Assembly (NCBI RefSeq): GCF_943908415.1
Contig: NZ_CALTSY010000014.1
Span: 1 to 46,882, forward strand
Length of the DNA: 46,882 nt
Source of the DNA: an uncultured Anaerococcus sp.
GTDB lineage: Bacteria > Bacillota > Clostridia > Tissierellales > Peptoniphilaceae
Direction of reading: 5' to 3'
Shown here: piece after piece, positions 7,991 to 16,246 of the stretch
Position numbering within the stretch: position 1 is the stretch's first letter
Layout: each line of letters begins with the position of its first letter
The notes under the pieces: generated by a model
What the model was told of the DNA's origin: nothing
The model's database searches: none
The model's input: only the letters and a program-made list of their open reading frames with translations
Made by a program: the position numbers and the translations under genes

Positions 7991-9274
7991 ATAATCCTCA
8001 ATCATTATATTTTTATCTCTTATAATACTTTCAATATTTTCTTTGTAATCTCTTAAATTGCGAGCATTACGATATTTTTTACCATTGACTAGCTTGCTAT
8101 TGGCGTTCATGCCAAGTCCTATTACATTCTCTAGCTCTTCATTGATGATGATATTATATCTTTGAGCTGTATTATTTTTTTGATATCCAACATTTTCTAA
8201 ATTTGAAATTATGTTTTTTTGTCTATATAAATAGTAAGGCTTATAGTTGTTCTTTTCCGTAAATTCTTTGATAGCATGGCTAATTTTCATAGCATCTTTA
8301 ATAGAACCTTTTTTATTCTCTTCCCTATATTTACTACCTGCTTTACTAGCTAAGGCATGAAAGGTTAAGTTTTCTACATCCAAGTCTTCCAGAATATCAA
8401 AGTTTCTTATGAAGGAATCACTATTCTCACCTACTAGACCAACTATAAAATCCATATTGATTATCAGACCAAGTTTTTTTGCATATTCATAGATAGCAAA
8501 AAAGTGATCAGGATTCCAGCTACGGCCAACAGACTTTATGATATCTTTATTAAAGGTCTGTGGATTAAGTGAGATTCTTTGGACATTATTTCTTTTTATG
8601 ATATCAAGCTTTTGCCTATCTATGCTATCTTCCCTACCTGCTTCTAAGGTAAATTCATTATAAGTAAATATATTATTGATAGCAATAAGTAACCTATCAA
8701 GATCATAGCTTGAAATATCAGTAGGGGTACCACCACCTATATAGATAGTATCGAGTTTCTTAGGTAAAGAGGAATTTTCCATTTCATAAATCAAAGTATC
8801 TATATAGGAAGCCCTGTCATGGTGAGAACCTATCAAGGTAGGATAGGAACAATACCTACACCTTGTAGGGCAAAATGGAATATTTATATATAGGTTAAAA
8901 TCATCCTTATCAAAGTCTAACTTAGACTGTTCTTCTTTTACTTTCAAAAGTAAGCCTAATTTCTCATCAGATACAAAGTATTTATTCTTAATATCTTTTG
9001 CAGAGTGCTTTTGAAGGAGCTTAGAAGGCTTTGAACCCGTAAGCATGCCCCAAGGTGACTTGTAGCCAGTTTCCTTTTCTAAAATCTCATATAAGCTTGC
9101 CCTTAGCTCATGCTTATCCTTATAAAGGTAGGACCGGTCTTTATAGTCAATTCTATTTTCAAGAATCATAAGCGGTCCATAATCATCAAATTCTATATCT
9201 GCATCATCATAAAGAATATTTAGAATATCATATACAATTTTTCTTTTGTTTTCATCTTTTAAGTAAATTTTCAT
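7970..9274 (-). CDS. hemZ: HemZ-like radical SAM coproporphyrinogen III dehydrogenase homologue
   Basis: This is a radical SAM enzyme of the HemN/HemZ group. The 4Fe-4S/SAM motif CPTRCRYC puts cysteines at residues 135, 139 and 142, followed by YIGGGTPT and LEAGREDS segments typical of the family. The N-terminal ~130 residues include SPWGMLTGSKPSKLL, which matches the HemZ rather than the HemN/HemW layout. I chose ATG at 9274 over a TTG 24 codons upstream because the extension is hydrophobic, is not family-like and lacks a ribosome site. No haem genes are near, so the true substrate is uncertain. The start has no Shine-Dalgarno and sits six bases after a TATAAT box. Confidence 0.85.
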   Translation of the reverse strand: MKIYLKDENKRKIVYDILNILYDDADIEFDDYGPLMILENRIDYKDRSYLYKDKHELRASLYEILEKETGYKSPWGMLTGSKPSKLLQKHSAKDIKNKYFVSDEKLGLLLKVKEEQSKLDFDKDDFNLYINIPFCPTRCRYCSYPTLIGSHHDRASYIDTLIYEMENSSLPKKLDTIYIGGGTPTDISSYDLDRLLIAINNIFTYNEFTLEAGREDSIDRQKLDIIKRNNVQRISLNPQTFNKDIIKSVGRSWNPDHFFAIYEYAKKLGLIINMDFIVGLVGENSDSFIRNFDILEDLDVENLTFHALASKAGSKYREENKKGSIKDAMKISHAIKEFTEKNNYKPYYLYRQKNIISNLENVGYQKNNTAQRYNIIINEELENVIGLGMNANSKLVNGKKYRNARNLRDYKENIESIIRDKNIMIEDYKRGNSI

Positions 9275-9280
9275 GTGTAA

Positions 9281-9289
9281 ATTATACCA
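9281..9289 (-). promoter_or_regulatory. Extended -10 promoter directly before the hemZ start
   Basis: On the minus strand TGGTATAAT (extended -10 form TGnTATAAT) is followed by six bases and then the ATG. Transcription would start at or next to the A of ATG, giving a leaderless mRNA. No good -35 box is seen, which fits an extended -10 promoter. Confidence 0.5.
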
Positions 9290-9361
9290 CTTGTCATTAA
9301 AACGTATTATCCATAAATTAAATCGGATAAAGATTTTAGATAACAAAAAGTCTAAAACTTA

Positions 9362-9387
9362 AAAAACTGGCACTCAAGCCAGTTTTT
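9362..9387 (-). terminator. Intrinsic terminator of the AbgT transporter gene
   Basis: A 10-base-pair perfect stem (9362-9371 with 9378-9387) with a 6-base loop and a T-rich minus-strand end lies 12 bases past the stop codon. Confidence 0.9.
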
Positions 9388-9398
9388 AAGTTTCAATA

Positions 9399-10943
9399 TT
9401 AAATATATAAGCTAGCACCTGGTCCTAATGGTATTCCTAGGCTCATCCAAATTATTAATAAAAATGTCCAAAAAGCTAAAAATGCCATTGAGTATGGTAA
9501 CATTGTTGATATCAAGGTACCCAGACCCCTATCCTTATCATATTTTTGCATAAATACTACTATCATAGCAAAATAGCTCATCAAAGGACTAATGATATTG
9601 GTAGATGAGTCAGCAACCCTATATGCCATTTGTGTAAGCTCTGGTGATAATCCTAGTTCAAAGAACATAGGAACAAATATAGGTGCCATAATTGCCCATT
9701 TTGCAGATGCTGAACCTATAAAAAGGTTTAAGAATCCTGTCAAGATTACAAACAGTATTATAAGAGGGATACCTTTTAAACCTATGTTATTTAAAAATTT
9801 CGCCCCATTTACGGAAAGAATTGTTCCAAGGTTTGAATAAGCAAATAGTGACACAAATTGTGCAGCAAAGAATGCTAATACTAAATAACCACCCATGGAC
9901 TCCATAGACTTTGTCATAGCCTTTACCAGATCATTTGAATCTTTGATAGTTCCTACTGTCTTACCATAAACAAGACCCGGAATTAAGAAAAGTAAAAGTA
10001 GGGCTGGGATAAGTCCATGTTGTAAGAAATTATTTATATTTACCTTTCCATAATCATCAGCTTCCTTTAATATTGCATTTTCAGGAAACATCATAAAGCC
10101 CAGTATAATTAAATAAATTACTAAGGCAATTACCGCTCTTTTTAAAGCTTTTTTCTCTAAATCACTTACTTCTGATTTAGTATCAATAGTACTAATATTT
10201 TCGTATTCACCTAAGTTTGGTATAACTACAAGTTCAGTTACAAGTGTTCCTATAAGAGTTAGGAAAAATGTTGATGCAATCAAGAAATACCAGTTACCAG
10301 TAACATCAACTGTTGCGTTGATATTAGAAGCTTTAAGAGCTTCGTTTGTAAGACCTGATAAAAGCGCATCAGTTGGACCAAATAATAGATTTGCAGAAAA
10401 ACCTCCAGAAACACCAGCAAAAGCTGCTGCAAGTCCTGCAATAGGATGCTTACCAGCTGTTAGAAAAATCATAGCCCCTAGAGGAATAACTACAACATAG
10501 CCTGCATCTGAGGCAATATTTGAAATGATCCCTACAAAAACCACTGTAGCAGTAAGCACGACAGAAGGTACATTTGATAAAAGTTTTTTAAGTCCTGCAT
10601 CAAAGAAACCTGCATATTCAGCAACACCAACACCGAGCATTGCTACCAAAACTGTTCCTAAAGGAGCAAAGCCTGTAAAGTTTGTAACTGCTGTTTGGAA
10701 GAAATTTCTAATACCCTCGGCATTTAATAAGGGAACTGCTTTGATTTGTACAATCTCGCCTTCTCTAGCATCAAAGAAGTCTACTGTTACATTATTCATG
10801 TAGCAAATTTGCGAAACAACTGCTAAAATTACAATCATTATCACAAAAATCATAGCTGGATGCGGCAAGGCATTTCCAACCTTTTCTACCCACGCTAAAA
10901 AGCCCGAAGCTTCATTAGTCTGAGTTTTTTTATTATTATTCAT
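9399..10943 (-). CDS. AbgT family transporter
   Basis: This is a 514-residue polytopic membrane protein with about a dozen hydrophobic segments. It belongs to the AbgT family, known for p-aminobenzoyl-glutamate uptake (E. coli AbgT) or sulfonamide efflux (MtrF, YdaH). Supporting stretches are VEKVGNALPHPAMIF near the N-terminus, NIASDAGYVVVIPLGAMIF, AAFAGVSGGFSANL and the C-terminal IGSASAKWAIMAPIFVPMF with SSTNIISPLMSYFAMI. It has an independent GGAGGT ribosome site and its own terminator. The usual M20 partner (AbgA/AbgB-like) is not adjacent; an M20 amidohydrolase at 36.1-37.5 kb is a possible but unlinked partner. Substrate and direction are undecided. Confidence 0.9.
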   Translation of the reverse strand: MNNNKKTQTNEASGFLAWVEKVGNALPHPAMIFVIMIVILAVVSQICYMNNVTVDFFDAREGEIVQIKAVPLLNAEGIRNFFQTAVTNFTGFAPLGTVLVAMLGVGVAEYAGFFDAGLKKLLSNVPSVVLTATVVFVGIISNIASDAGYVVVIPLGAMIFLTAGKHPIAGLAAAFAGVSGGFSANLLFGPTDALLSGLTNEALKASNINATVDVTGNWYFLIASTFFLTLIGTLVTELVVIPNLGEYENISTIDTKSEVSDLEKKALKRAVIALVIYLIILGFMMFPENAILKEADDYGKVNINNFLQHGLIPALLLLFLIPGLVYGKTVGTIKDSNDLVKAMTKSMESMGGYLVLAFFAAQFVSLFAYSNLGTILSVNGAKFLNNIGLKGIPLIILFVILTGFLNLFIGSASAKWAIMAPIFVPMFFELGLSPELTQMAYRVADSSTNIISPLMSYFAMIVVFMQKYDKDRGLGTLISTMLPYSMAFLAFWTFLLIIWMSLGIPLGPGASLYI

Positions 10944-11060
10944 AATACCTCCAATTGAATTAATTTATGAAAAAAGACATTTATATACTATAACGTTTTC
11001 TATAATTAGTCAAATAAGATATATATTAATTAGATTCATAAATAAAATTAAACATAAAAA

Positions 11061-11235
11061 GGGACTGTTGCAAAATAGATAAATCGTTCCAAAATCATTC
11101 GGGCACTCTCTAAGAAAGTGTCTCAGCGTGCCGACGGGCTAAATGCCTCCATGAGCCGGCGGGCTAAATCTCAAACTTTCTTAGAGAGCACCCCAATGAT
11201 GGAACGATAGATATCTATTGATTTGCAACAGCCCC
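11061..11235. repeat. MITE-like palindromic element (175 bp)
   Basis: An imperfect palindrome begins with GGGACTGTTGCAAA and ends with the complement of GGGGCTGTTGCAAA, resembling IS6- or IS1182-type terminal repeats (from memory). Further matching arm blocks are ATCGTTCC and CTCTCTAAGAAAGT. The core is GC-rich and carries a direct repeat, GCC(G/A)-type 15-mers at 11130-11144 and 11155-11169. There is no coding capacity. It starts 12 bases past the stop of the next minus-strand gene, and its minus-strand end runs into five T residues, so it can act as that gene's terminator. Confidence 0.8.
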
Positions 11236-11247
11236 TTCTATAATCTA

Positions 11248-11889
11248 TTATTTTAAGTCTTTCAAAAAATTATAAGCCCAATCCTTATCTACCTTCTCTG
11301 CCTTATCCACATCTAAAAGCTCCGCATACTGATGTAAGAGACTATCATAGACCTCTCTTACAAAGCCTAGAGTATATTCATTACCATCTGTGGTTACTAT
11401 GTGGAATTTATTATCTCTTGCCAATCTAAATGACTCTACATCGTCATGGCCTATGGATAGCTCTTCACTTTCTAACAAGATATATTTCATAATTTCTATG
11501 GCCTTATCAGACAAGTAATTTTCAAAAATCACAATTTTTTCTCTTAACTCATCAAGATCTGATGTCATGCGAGTTAGATACTTGTCTTGTTCATTTTTAT
11601 GGTCCCTATCTAGAAGTGAAAGACTTGACTTAAATATTAATCTAGCCTTACTATCTACGAATTTCGGATCATTTACAATCATAAATTTAACTTCATCATC
11701 TGTATAGGCAAACCTATAATTTAATATAAATTTATGGCCACAAGATGGACAAGTTAATTCTGCAAATTCCCTATTTAATATTTTTTCTCTATCTTCTGTT
11801 GCAGAAAATATAGCTGTGTTTAGTTCTGTTTCAAAGGAGCTATTACATGATGGACATGTTACTCCAAATACTTTTTCTCTAGTTTGCAT
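11248..11889 (-). CDS. CpXC domain protein (zinc-ribbon-like)
   Basis: The 213-residue protein starts with a CpXC domain: CPSC near residue 11 and CPSCGHKF about 40 residues later, a pair of CxxC motifs likely to bind one zinc ion. The rest is charged and helical with no known domain recognised. ATG at 11889 was chosen over a TTG five codons upstream because a GAGG ribosome site lies at the right distance, overlapping the stop of the preceding gene. It is seven bases downstream of the PPC-domain gene, so the two are surely co-transcribed. The function of CpXC proteins is unknown. Confidence 0.8.
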   Translation of the reverse strand: MQTREKVFGVTCPSCNSSFETELNTAIFSATEDREKILNREFAELTCPSCGHKFILNYRFAYTDDEVKFMIVNDPKFVDSKARLIFKSSLSLLDRDHKNEQDKYLTRMTSDLDELREKIVIFENYLSDKAIEIMKYILLESEELSIGHDDVESFRLARDNKFHIVTTDGNEYTLGFVREVYDSLLHQYAELLDVDKAEKVDKDWAYNFLKDLK

Positions 11890-11896
11890 ATAAACC

Positions 11897-12319
11897 TCAT
11901 TCAAATTCTATAATATTTATGCCCAATTCACTATCAGGCTTTTTGCTAAGTTTAGTATCGATGATATCAAAAAATATCTCTGCAGTAAAAGAACAAGTTG
12001 CCTCTCCTAGATGACCACCTATAAGATCTGAACCCGCTTTTGCACAAGTAATATGAGTATGGACTAAGGGTTCATCTTCGAATGTTGTTATATTGCCAAT
12101 CAAAGATGTGATTTCTAAATCTTCCTTGTATATATCCCATTCATAATCATCTTTATTAGGATGTAAAACTCCTATCTTTAATTCATCTACTGCGCCTATG
12201 CCCTGAAAATGAGCTGCCGTAAGATTTTCTTCTTTTGCTAATTTTTCAATCGATTCTATTACTTTATCACCTTTTTTAAGTCTGAGAACTATCTTATTAT
12301 CAAATCTTTTATAATCCAT
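11897..12319 (-). CDS. PPC (DUF296) domain protein
   Basis: The whole 140-residue protein is one plants-and-prokaryotes conserved (PPC, DUF296) domain. Diagnostic parts are FQGIGAVDELKIG near residues 39-51, LVHTHITCA near 84-92 and GGHLGEATCSFTAEIF near 100-115; the histidines in HTH and GGH probably form the metal site known in prokaryotic members. In plants the domain is fused to AT-hooks; here it stands alone, so DNA binding cannot be assumed. AGAGGTGA provides the ribosome site. It forms a two-gene unit with the CpXC protein. Confidence 0.88.
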   Translation of the reverse strand: MDYKRFDNKIVLRLKKGDKVIESIEKLAKEENLTAAHFQGIGAVDELKIGVLHPNKDDYEWDIYKEDLEITSLIGNITTFEDEPLVHTHITCAKAGSDLIGGHLGEATCSFTAEIFFDIIDTKLSKKPDSELGINIIEFE

Positions 12320-12361
12320 GAACTCACCTCTTAGGATAATTTTTACCCAAATTATAGTGTA

Positions 12362-12901
12362 TTATTCAAATTTAACTGCTTTTAATAGAGGTATAGCAAG
12401 GATAGATGCAAATATTACTGAAATAACTCCATTTGCTAAAGAAACACCTCCCTTTTGAACAATTTCAGCCCAAGTTGCAGGTCCTGAAAGTCCTAAGATA
12501 TAGTAATTTTTTATAAATGTCTTTAATAAGTATAGGATAATATAAGTCAATTGTCCGAGTATAGATGCTATTACAATTCTTGATTTTGATATGTCATATT
12601 TCTTCTTATAAAAGATATATCCAGCAATAGCTGCCATAGCAAATTTATTTATAAAAGTTGTAGGTGCAGATGTGAAATACACCGGGTCAAATAAATCAAA
12701 CATAGCAGAACCAAGACCAGCAGATAGGCCACCATATAATGGTCCTAAAATAATACCAGCTAATAGACAGAAGACATTTCCCAAATGAAACCTAGTATTT
12801 CCAAAGGGTGTAACAATAGGTATTTGTAAATAATTTGATAAAAATGCAAGAGCTGCAAATAAACCTATATAGGCTAGTTTTTTTGTTGTTAAATTTTTCA
12901 T
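12362..12901 (-). CDS. ECF transporter substrate-binding (S) component
   Basis: This is a 179-residue integral membrane protein with about five or six hydrophobic segments, showing the S-component pattern: KKLAYIGLFAALAF at the N-terminus, then RFHLGNVFCLLAGIILGPLYGGLSAGLGSAMFDL in the middle and a TFINKF segment. Such proteins bind a vitamin or cofactor precursor and share a common EcfA/EcfT energising module, which is not in this window. No riboswitch is visible in the 68 bases upstream, so the substrate cannot be assigned; the sequence looks nearest to the RibU/HmpT-like group. AGGAGG ribosome site present. It is divergent from the His-rich protein gene. Confidence 0.82.
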   Translation of the reverse strand: MKNLTTKKLAYIGLFAALAFLSNYLQIPIVTPFGNTRFHLGNVFCLLAGIILGPLYGGLSAGLGSAMFDLFDPVYFTSAPTTFINKFAMAAIAGYIFYKKKYDISKSRIVIASILGQLTYIILYLLKTFIKNYYILGLSGPATWAEIVQKGGVSLANGVISVIFASILAIPLLKAVKFE

Positions 12902-12969
12902 AAGCCCCTCCTCATTAGCTTATAGTATATCATATATATTTATAGTAAAATAATAATTGAGGTGATATA

Positions 12970-13641
12970 ATGAGTGAATTTTTAGGTCCTATACATTATA
13001 TGATGTATGATAAGATCAAATTTCAAGATAAGATTACAAATTATTTGTTAGATGGAGATACAAGTGAAGTTGATAAGGTAAATAAGCCGGTATCAACCGA
13101 ACCACTAGAGAATCTAATAGACCAAGACAATATACATGGATGGCTTGATTCTAGAATAGATGTGGTAGAAAATAGACTTAATTATGCCTTAAAACATGCA
13201 AAAAATCCCAAGGATAAGATGTATCAATTTGGGATAGAAAATGCAAAAGGCAAAGATTTTTCAGATTATAATTCTATTTTTTCTGATCTAAATAAACTTC
13301 TACTAGATGGAATGCCATGTGATAACGGACTTTCAGCTCAAGTTGATGATAAGGGTGATTTGTACTTAATAACCAACAATAACATGCATAAGAAATATGA
13401 TAATGAAAGTATAAATCCTAAGGACTCCCTAGATAATACTTGCGAGGGTGGTCATGATCACGATCATCATGAAAGTTTTGAAGTTAGTAATAAAGAAGCT
13501 ATCGATTTAAAAAGTGAAGATTCCAATTACCATGATTATAGATACGCATTCTTAAAGGGATATTTTGCTAATAGCCCTTATAATGTTGAAATGATAAATG
13601 GTATCAATTATAGAATTTTTCCTAGAAATCAAGTTAAATAA
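12970..13641 (+). CDS. Unknown protein with His-rich loop
   Basis: This 223-residue soluble protein was not recognised. It begins SEFLGPIHYMMYDKIKFQDK, a pattern I have an impression of from uncharacterised clostridial proteins. The middle is charged and mostly helical, with cysteine 117 in GMPCDNG. Near residues 158-168 is the cluster CEGGHDHDHHES, which could bind a metal. No signal peptide or membrane segment is present. TGAGGTGA gives a good ribosome site, and a strong terminator follows, so it is probably a single-gene transcript with its promoter in the short gap shared with the ECF S component. Confidence 0.75.
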   Translation: MSEFLGPIHYMMYDKIKFQDKITNYLLDGDTSEVDKVNKPVSTEPLENLIDQDNIHGWLDSRIDVVENRLNYALKHAKNPKDKMYQFGIENAKGKDFSDYNSIFSDLNKLLLDGMPCDNGLSAQVDDKGDLYLITNNNMHKKYDNESINPKDSLDNTCEGGHDHDHHESFEVSNKEAIDLKSEDSNYHDYRYAFLKGYFANSPYNVEMINGINYRIFPRNQVK

Positions 13642-13655
13642 AATTAACTAAGGAC

Positions 13656-13708
13656 AAACTGACCCATAAGGCTTAGAATAAGTTAGTCTTAAAGGGTCGG
13701 TTTTGTAT
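13656..13708 (+). terminator. Intrinsic terminator of the His-rich protein gene
   Basis: Outer stem AAACTGACCC (13656-13665) pairs with GGGTCGGTTT (13694-13703) with one wobble, with an inner AAGGCT/AGTCTT stem and a following T run on the plus strand. Confidence 0.8.
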
Positions 13709-13751
13709 ATACATAATTTAGCGGACCATAAAATATCTAGAAGGGTAGCAA

Positions 13752-15278
13752 ATGAAAAACGATTTTAACAACAAGGCAAAATTAACTTTTAGAATGTTAA
13801 TAGATGCTATAATAATGGGCATTTTTGCAGGACTTTTTTCTGTATTATATAGATTTATAATATCTAAGATGGGTTCATATAGACATTATCTCTACAGCGA
13901 TTTAAACTTTAAATCTGTATTTATCTTACTAATTATAGCCCTAGTAATTTCATTTATTATATACAAGTTATTAAAGTGGGCTCCTCTTTCCGGAGGTAGT
14001 GGAATACCGCAAATACGTGGAGAGATACTGGGAAAATTTAACATGAAAGCAGGACCTACAATAGCTTCTAAAATAATTGGTGGGGGTCTTGGAAATCTCA
14101 TGGGATTTTCTCTAGGTAGAGAGGGCCCTTCCATCCAAATGGGTGGAGCAATCGCAAAAATCATAGGCAAAATTTTAAAAAGGCCTCCTGATGAAATAAA
14201 GTATATGATAACTGCAGGAGCAGCAGCTGGACTTGCAGCAGCCTTTAATGCTCCTATGGCAGGCTGTATTTTTGCAATAGAAGAATTACATAAGACCTAT
14301 TCTAAATATGTCCTATTACCTGCTCTTATAGCATCTATCATTGCTAACTATATATCTTTTGTAATAATGGGAGCTGAAACTTCATTTTCATTTGCTGTAA
14401 CTAGATCTCTACCTATGACCTTGATTTGGATAGCCATTTTGATTGGGATTTTAACTGGTTTAATAGGGGGAATATATAATACTCTTATTATAAAGTTTCA
14501 AGATTTATTTAAAAAAATAGATTCAGACTTTCTCAAATATGGGCTTTTAATGCTAGTGACAATTTTTATTGGTTATTCATTTGTTGAAGTGACAGGTGGA
14601 GGTCATGAACTTCTAGAAGAGATGGCTTTCACTAGATTTTCTGTAAAATATGTACTAGCCATATTAATCGCAAAATTAGTATACACAACTTTTTGCTATG
14701 GCTCCGGAGTCCAAGGAGGAATATTTCTTCCAGTACTTGTAATCGGTGGTTGTTGTGGAAGCTTGGTATTCGCCTTGCTTGAAAGAGGACTTAATCTTGA
14801 TAGCTACTACATAAACTTTATTATCCTAGGCATGAGTGGAATTCTAGCATCTGTAGTCAGAAGTCCTATACTCTCTATAATATTAGTATCCGAAATGACT
14901 TCGACTTTTGAACACTTAATAGCTCTTTCCGTAGTTGTAATAGTCTCTTATTATGTAGCAGAATTTTTAAAAGTAGAACCTATATATGACACTCTTTTTG
15001 AAAGACAATTAAAAAATGAGAATTTATTAAGTCCAAATGAAAGAGAGCTTGGTAACTATTCAGTCTTTGAATACCCAATAGTTGATGGCTTAGAGATAAT
15101 AGGAAAAAGTCTTAGAGAAATAAATTTTCCAAAACACCTTCTAATCTTATCAATTGAAAGAAACGGAAGTGAGTTTGTACCTAATGCGGATGATATAATC
15201 TTGTTAGGAGATAAGATAACAGTATTGGAAAGTGCAGAAGATGCATTAGAAATAGATAAGTTTTTAAATACTGATTAG
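13752..15278 (+). CDS. ClC-type chloride/proton antiporter with TrkA-C domain
   Basis: The first ~430 residues form a ClC channel/antiporter core. Three selectivity motifs are visible: GSGIP at residues 82-86, GREGP at 122-126 with the gating glutamate 124, and SGVQGGIFLP near 322-331. The proton-side glutamate of E. coli ClC-ec1 has a counterpart in AIEELH (177-178) and the central tyrosine in EPIYDTL, so it is predicted to be an H+/Cl- antiporter rather than a channel. The last ~80 residues form a TrkA-C (RCK-C) ligand domain instead of CBS domains. It has its own ribosome site and terminator. Confidence 0.92.
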   Translation: MKNDFNNKAKLTFRMLIDAIIMGIFAGLFSVLYRFIISKMGSYRHYLYSDLNFKSVFILLIIALVISFIIYKLLKWAPLSGGSGIPQIRGEILGKFNMKAGPTIASKIIGGGLGNLMGFSLGREGPSIQMGGAIAKIIGKILKRPPDEIKYMITAGAAAGLAAAFNAPMAGCIFAIEELHKTYSKYVLLPALIASIIANYISFVIMGAETSFSFAVTRSLPMTLIWIAILIGILTGLIGGIYNTLIIKFQDLFKKIDSDFLKYGLLMLVTIFIGYSFVEVTGGGHELLEEMAFTRFSVKYVLAILIAKLVYTTFCYGSGVQGGIFLPVLVIGGCCGSLVFALLERGLNLDSYYINFIILGMSGILASVVRSPILSIILVSEMTSTFEHLIALSVVVIVSYYVAEFLKVEPIYDTLFERQLKNENLLSPNERELGNYSVFEYPIVDGLEIIGKSLREINFPKHLLILSIERNGSEFVPNADDIILLGDKITVLESAEDALEIDKFLNTD

Positions 15279-15304
15279 AACTTACTAATCCTCTTGAATT
15301 TAAA

Positions 15305-15348
15305 TATCCCTAAAAGCTTGATTTTACTAACTTTTAGGGATGTTTTTA
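15305..15348 (+). terminator. Intrinsic terminator of the ClC gene
   Basis: An 11-base-pair perfect stem (15305-15315 with 15331-15341) is followed by GTTTTTATA on the plus strand. Confidence 0.88.
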
Positions 15349-15402
15349 TATAAATAATGTCTATATAATTGAAATCTAATTCTTATAATAAGTATAGAGC
15401 TA

Positions 15403-16065
15403 TTAATACTTAGCTATGATTGCCTCTGCTCTTCTTATAAGCTCTCTAGATTCTGTTGCTAATTGATTTAAGTGTTTACCGTTATTTTGAGCAAAATTTG
15501 GTGTTCTTTCAAATAGAAAATCGACTGCTCTTAAAGTTATCTTTGCTTTTTCTACAGCCTGTTTTAGGCTTTCTATGTCTGGAGCTTTTGATTTATCAAC
15601 ATTTTCTTTTTTACTAGCTGTTGATTCTTCTAAAAGTTCTTTTTCTGTGCTTTCTTCTTGATCATTAGTTGAAGATATCAATCCAGTATAAGGCTTGTTA
15701 TCACTTGTAGAATTATTAGTCTTAGTACTAGTTGACCCACTTTCTCCTACATAGTTTTCTCCAACAAGGCCGTCTCCATCTCTGTCAATCATAAAGGGAT
15801 AAATCCAATCCACTCCTCTTCTTATAGGGAAGGAAAACTTTCCAGAAGCTATTACTTCCTCTAGAGTAAGAACCTTGTTATTATCAGTATTCATCCTATC
15901 AAGCTCAACTCTTTGACTATCTGTTAAATTTACATAAGCATTTCTAGTCTTGTTTGAGTAGTAAAATGCTGAGTTTTTGTTTACAGCTGCAAAACTTTGA
16001 CTTGCAGATAAAAGTGTAAATGAAATTGCAAGACTTGCGGCAATTATTTTTTTATTATTTTTCAT
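15403..16065 (-). CDS. Secreted EF-hand/Excalibur-like protein with shared C-terminal module
   Basis: A Sec signal peptide (residues 1-27, ending SQSFAA) indicates export. Residues 57-70 form an EF-hand-like loop (NTDNNKVLTLEE), and residues 94-103 form a second calcium loop (DRDGDGLVGE) resembling the Excalibur pattern with its cysteine changed to glycine. A Ser/Thr/Glu-rich linker (108-160) follows. The last 55 residues (166-220) are a helical module containing LRAVDFLFE, TPNFA and LNQLAT, shared with the CAP protein encoded next door. No LPXTG motif is present. GAAGGAG supports the start. The function is unknown; the module may attach the protein to the envelope. Confidence 0.8.
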   Translation of the reverse strand: MKNNKKIIAASLAISFTLLSASQSFAAVNKNSAFYYSNKTRNAYVNLTDSQRVELDRMNTDNNKVLTLEEVIASGKFSFPIRRGVDWIYPFMIDRDGDGLVGENYVGESGSTSTKTNNSTSDNKPYTGLISSTNDQEESTEKELLEESTASKKENVDKSKAPDIESLKQAVEKAKITLRAVDFLFERTPNFAQNNGKHLNQLATESRELIRRAEAIIAKY

Positions 16066-16143
16066 ATTTTCTCCTTCATATTACTATTATATTATATATA
16101 CTAAAATTTATATATACTATCTAATAAATTTTTACAAAAAAAT

Positions 16144-16230
16144 AGGGTGTTGCAAATTGATAAATAAATCATCTTATCATTTCATTATTATAAAATACTA
16201 AGATGATTTATTTACTTTGCAACAATCCCT
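16144..16230. repeat. Short MITE-like hairpin (87 bp) that can act as terminator
   Basis: Arms 16144-16176 and 16199-16230 pair almost fully, with ends AGGG(A)TTGTTGCAAA and shared TAAATAAATCATCTTA. The outer GGG-TGTTGCAAA matches the terminal repeats of the larger element at 11.06-11.24 kb. On the minus strand the hairpin is followed by ATTTTTTTG, and it lies 16 bases beyond the CAP gene's stop codon, so it probably terminates that transcript. Confidence 0.8.
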
Positions 16231-16246
16231 TATGATTTACTATATT

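Noticed and set aside
11061..11235. The palindromic element as a CRISPR array or structured RNA gene
   Set aside because: It has only one palindrome with IS-like ends and a two-copy direct repeat; there are no regular spacers and no promoter was seen.
12902..12969. Vitamin riboswitch before the ECF S component
   Set aside because: The gap is only 68 bases and holds no recognisable riboswitch core.
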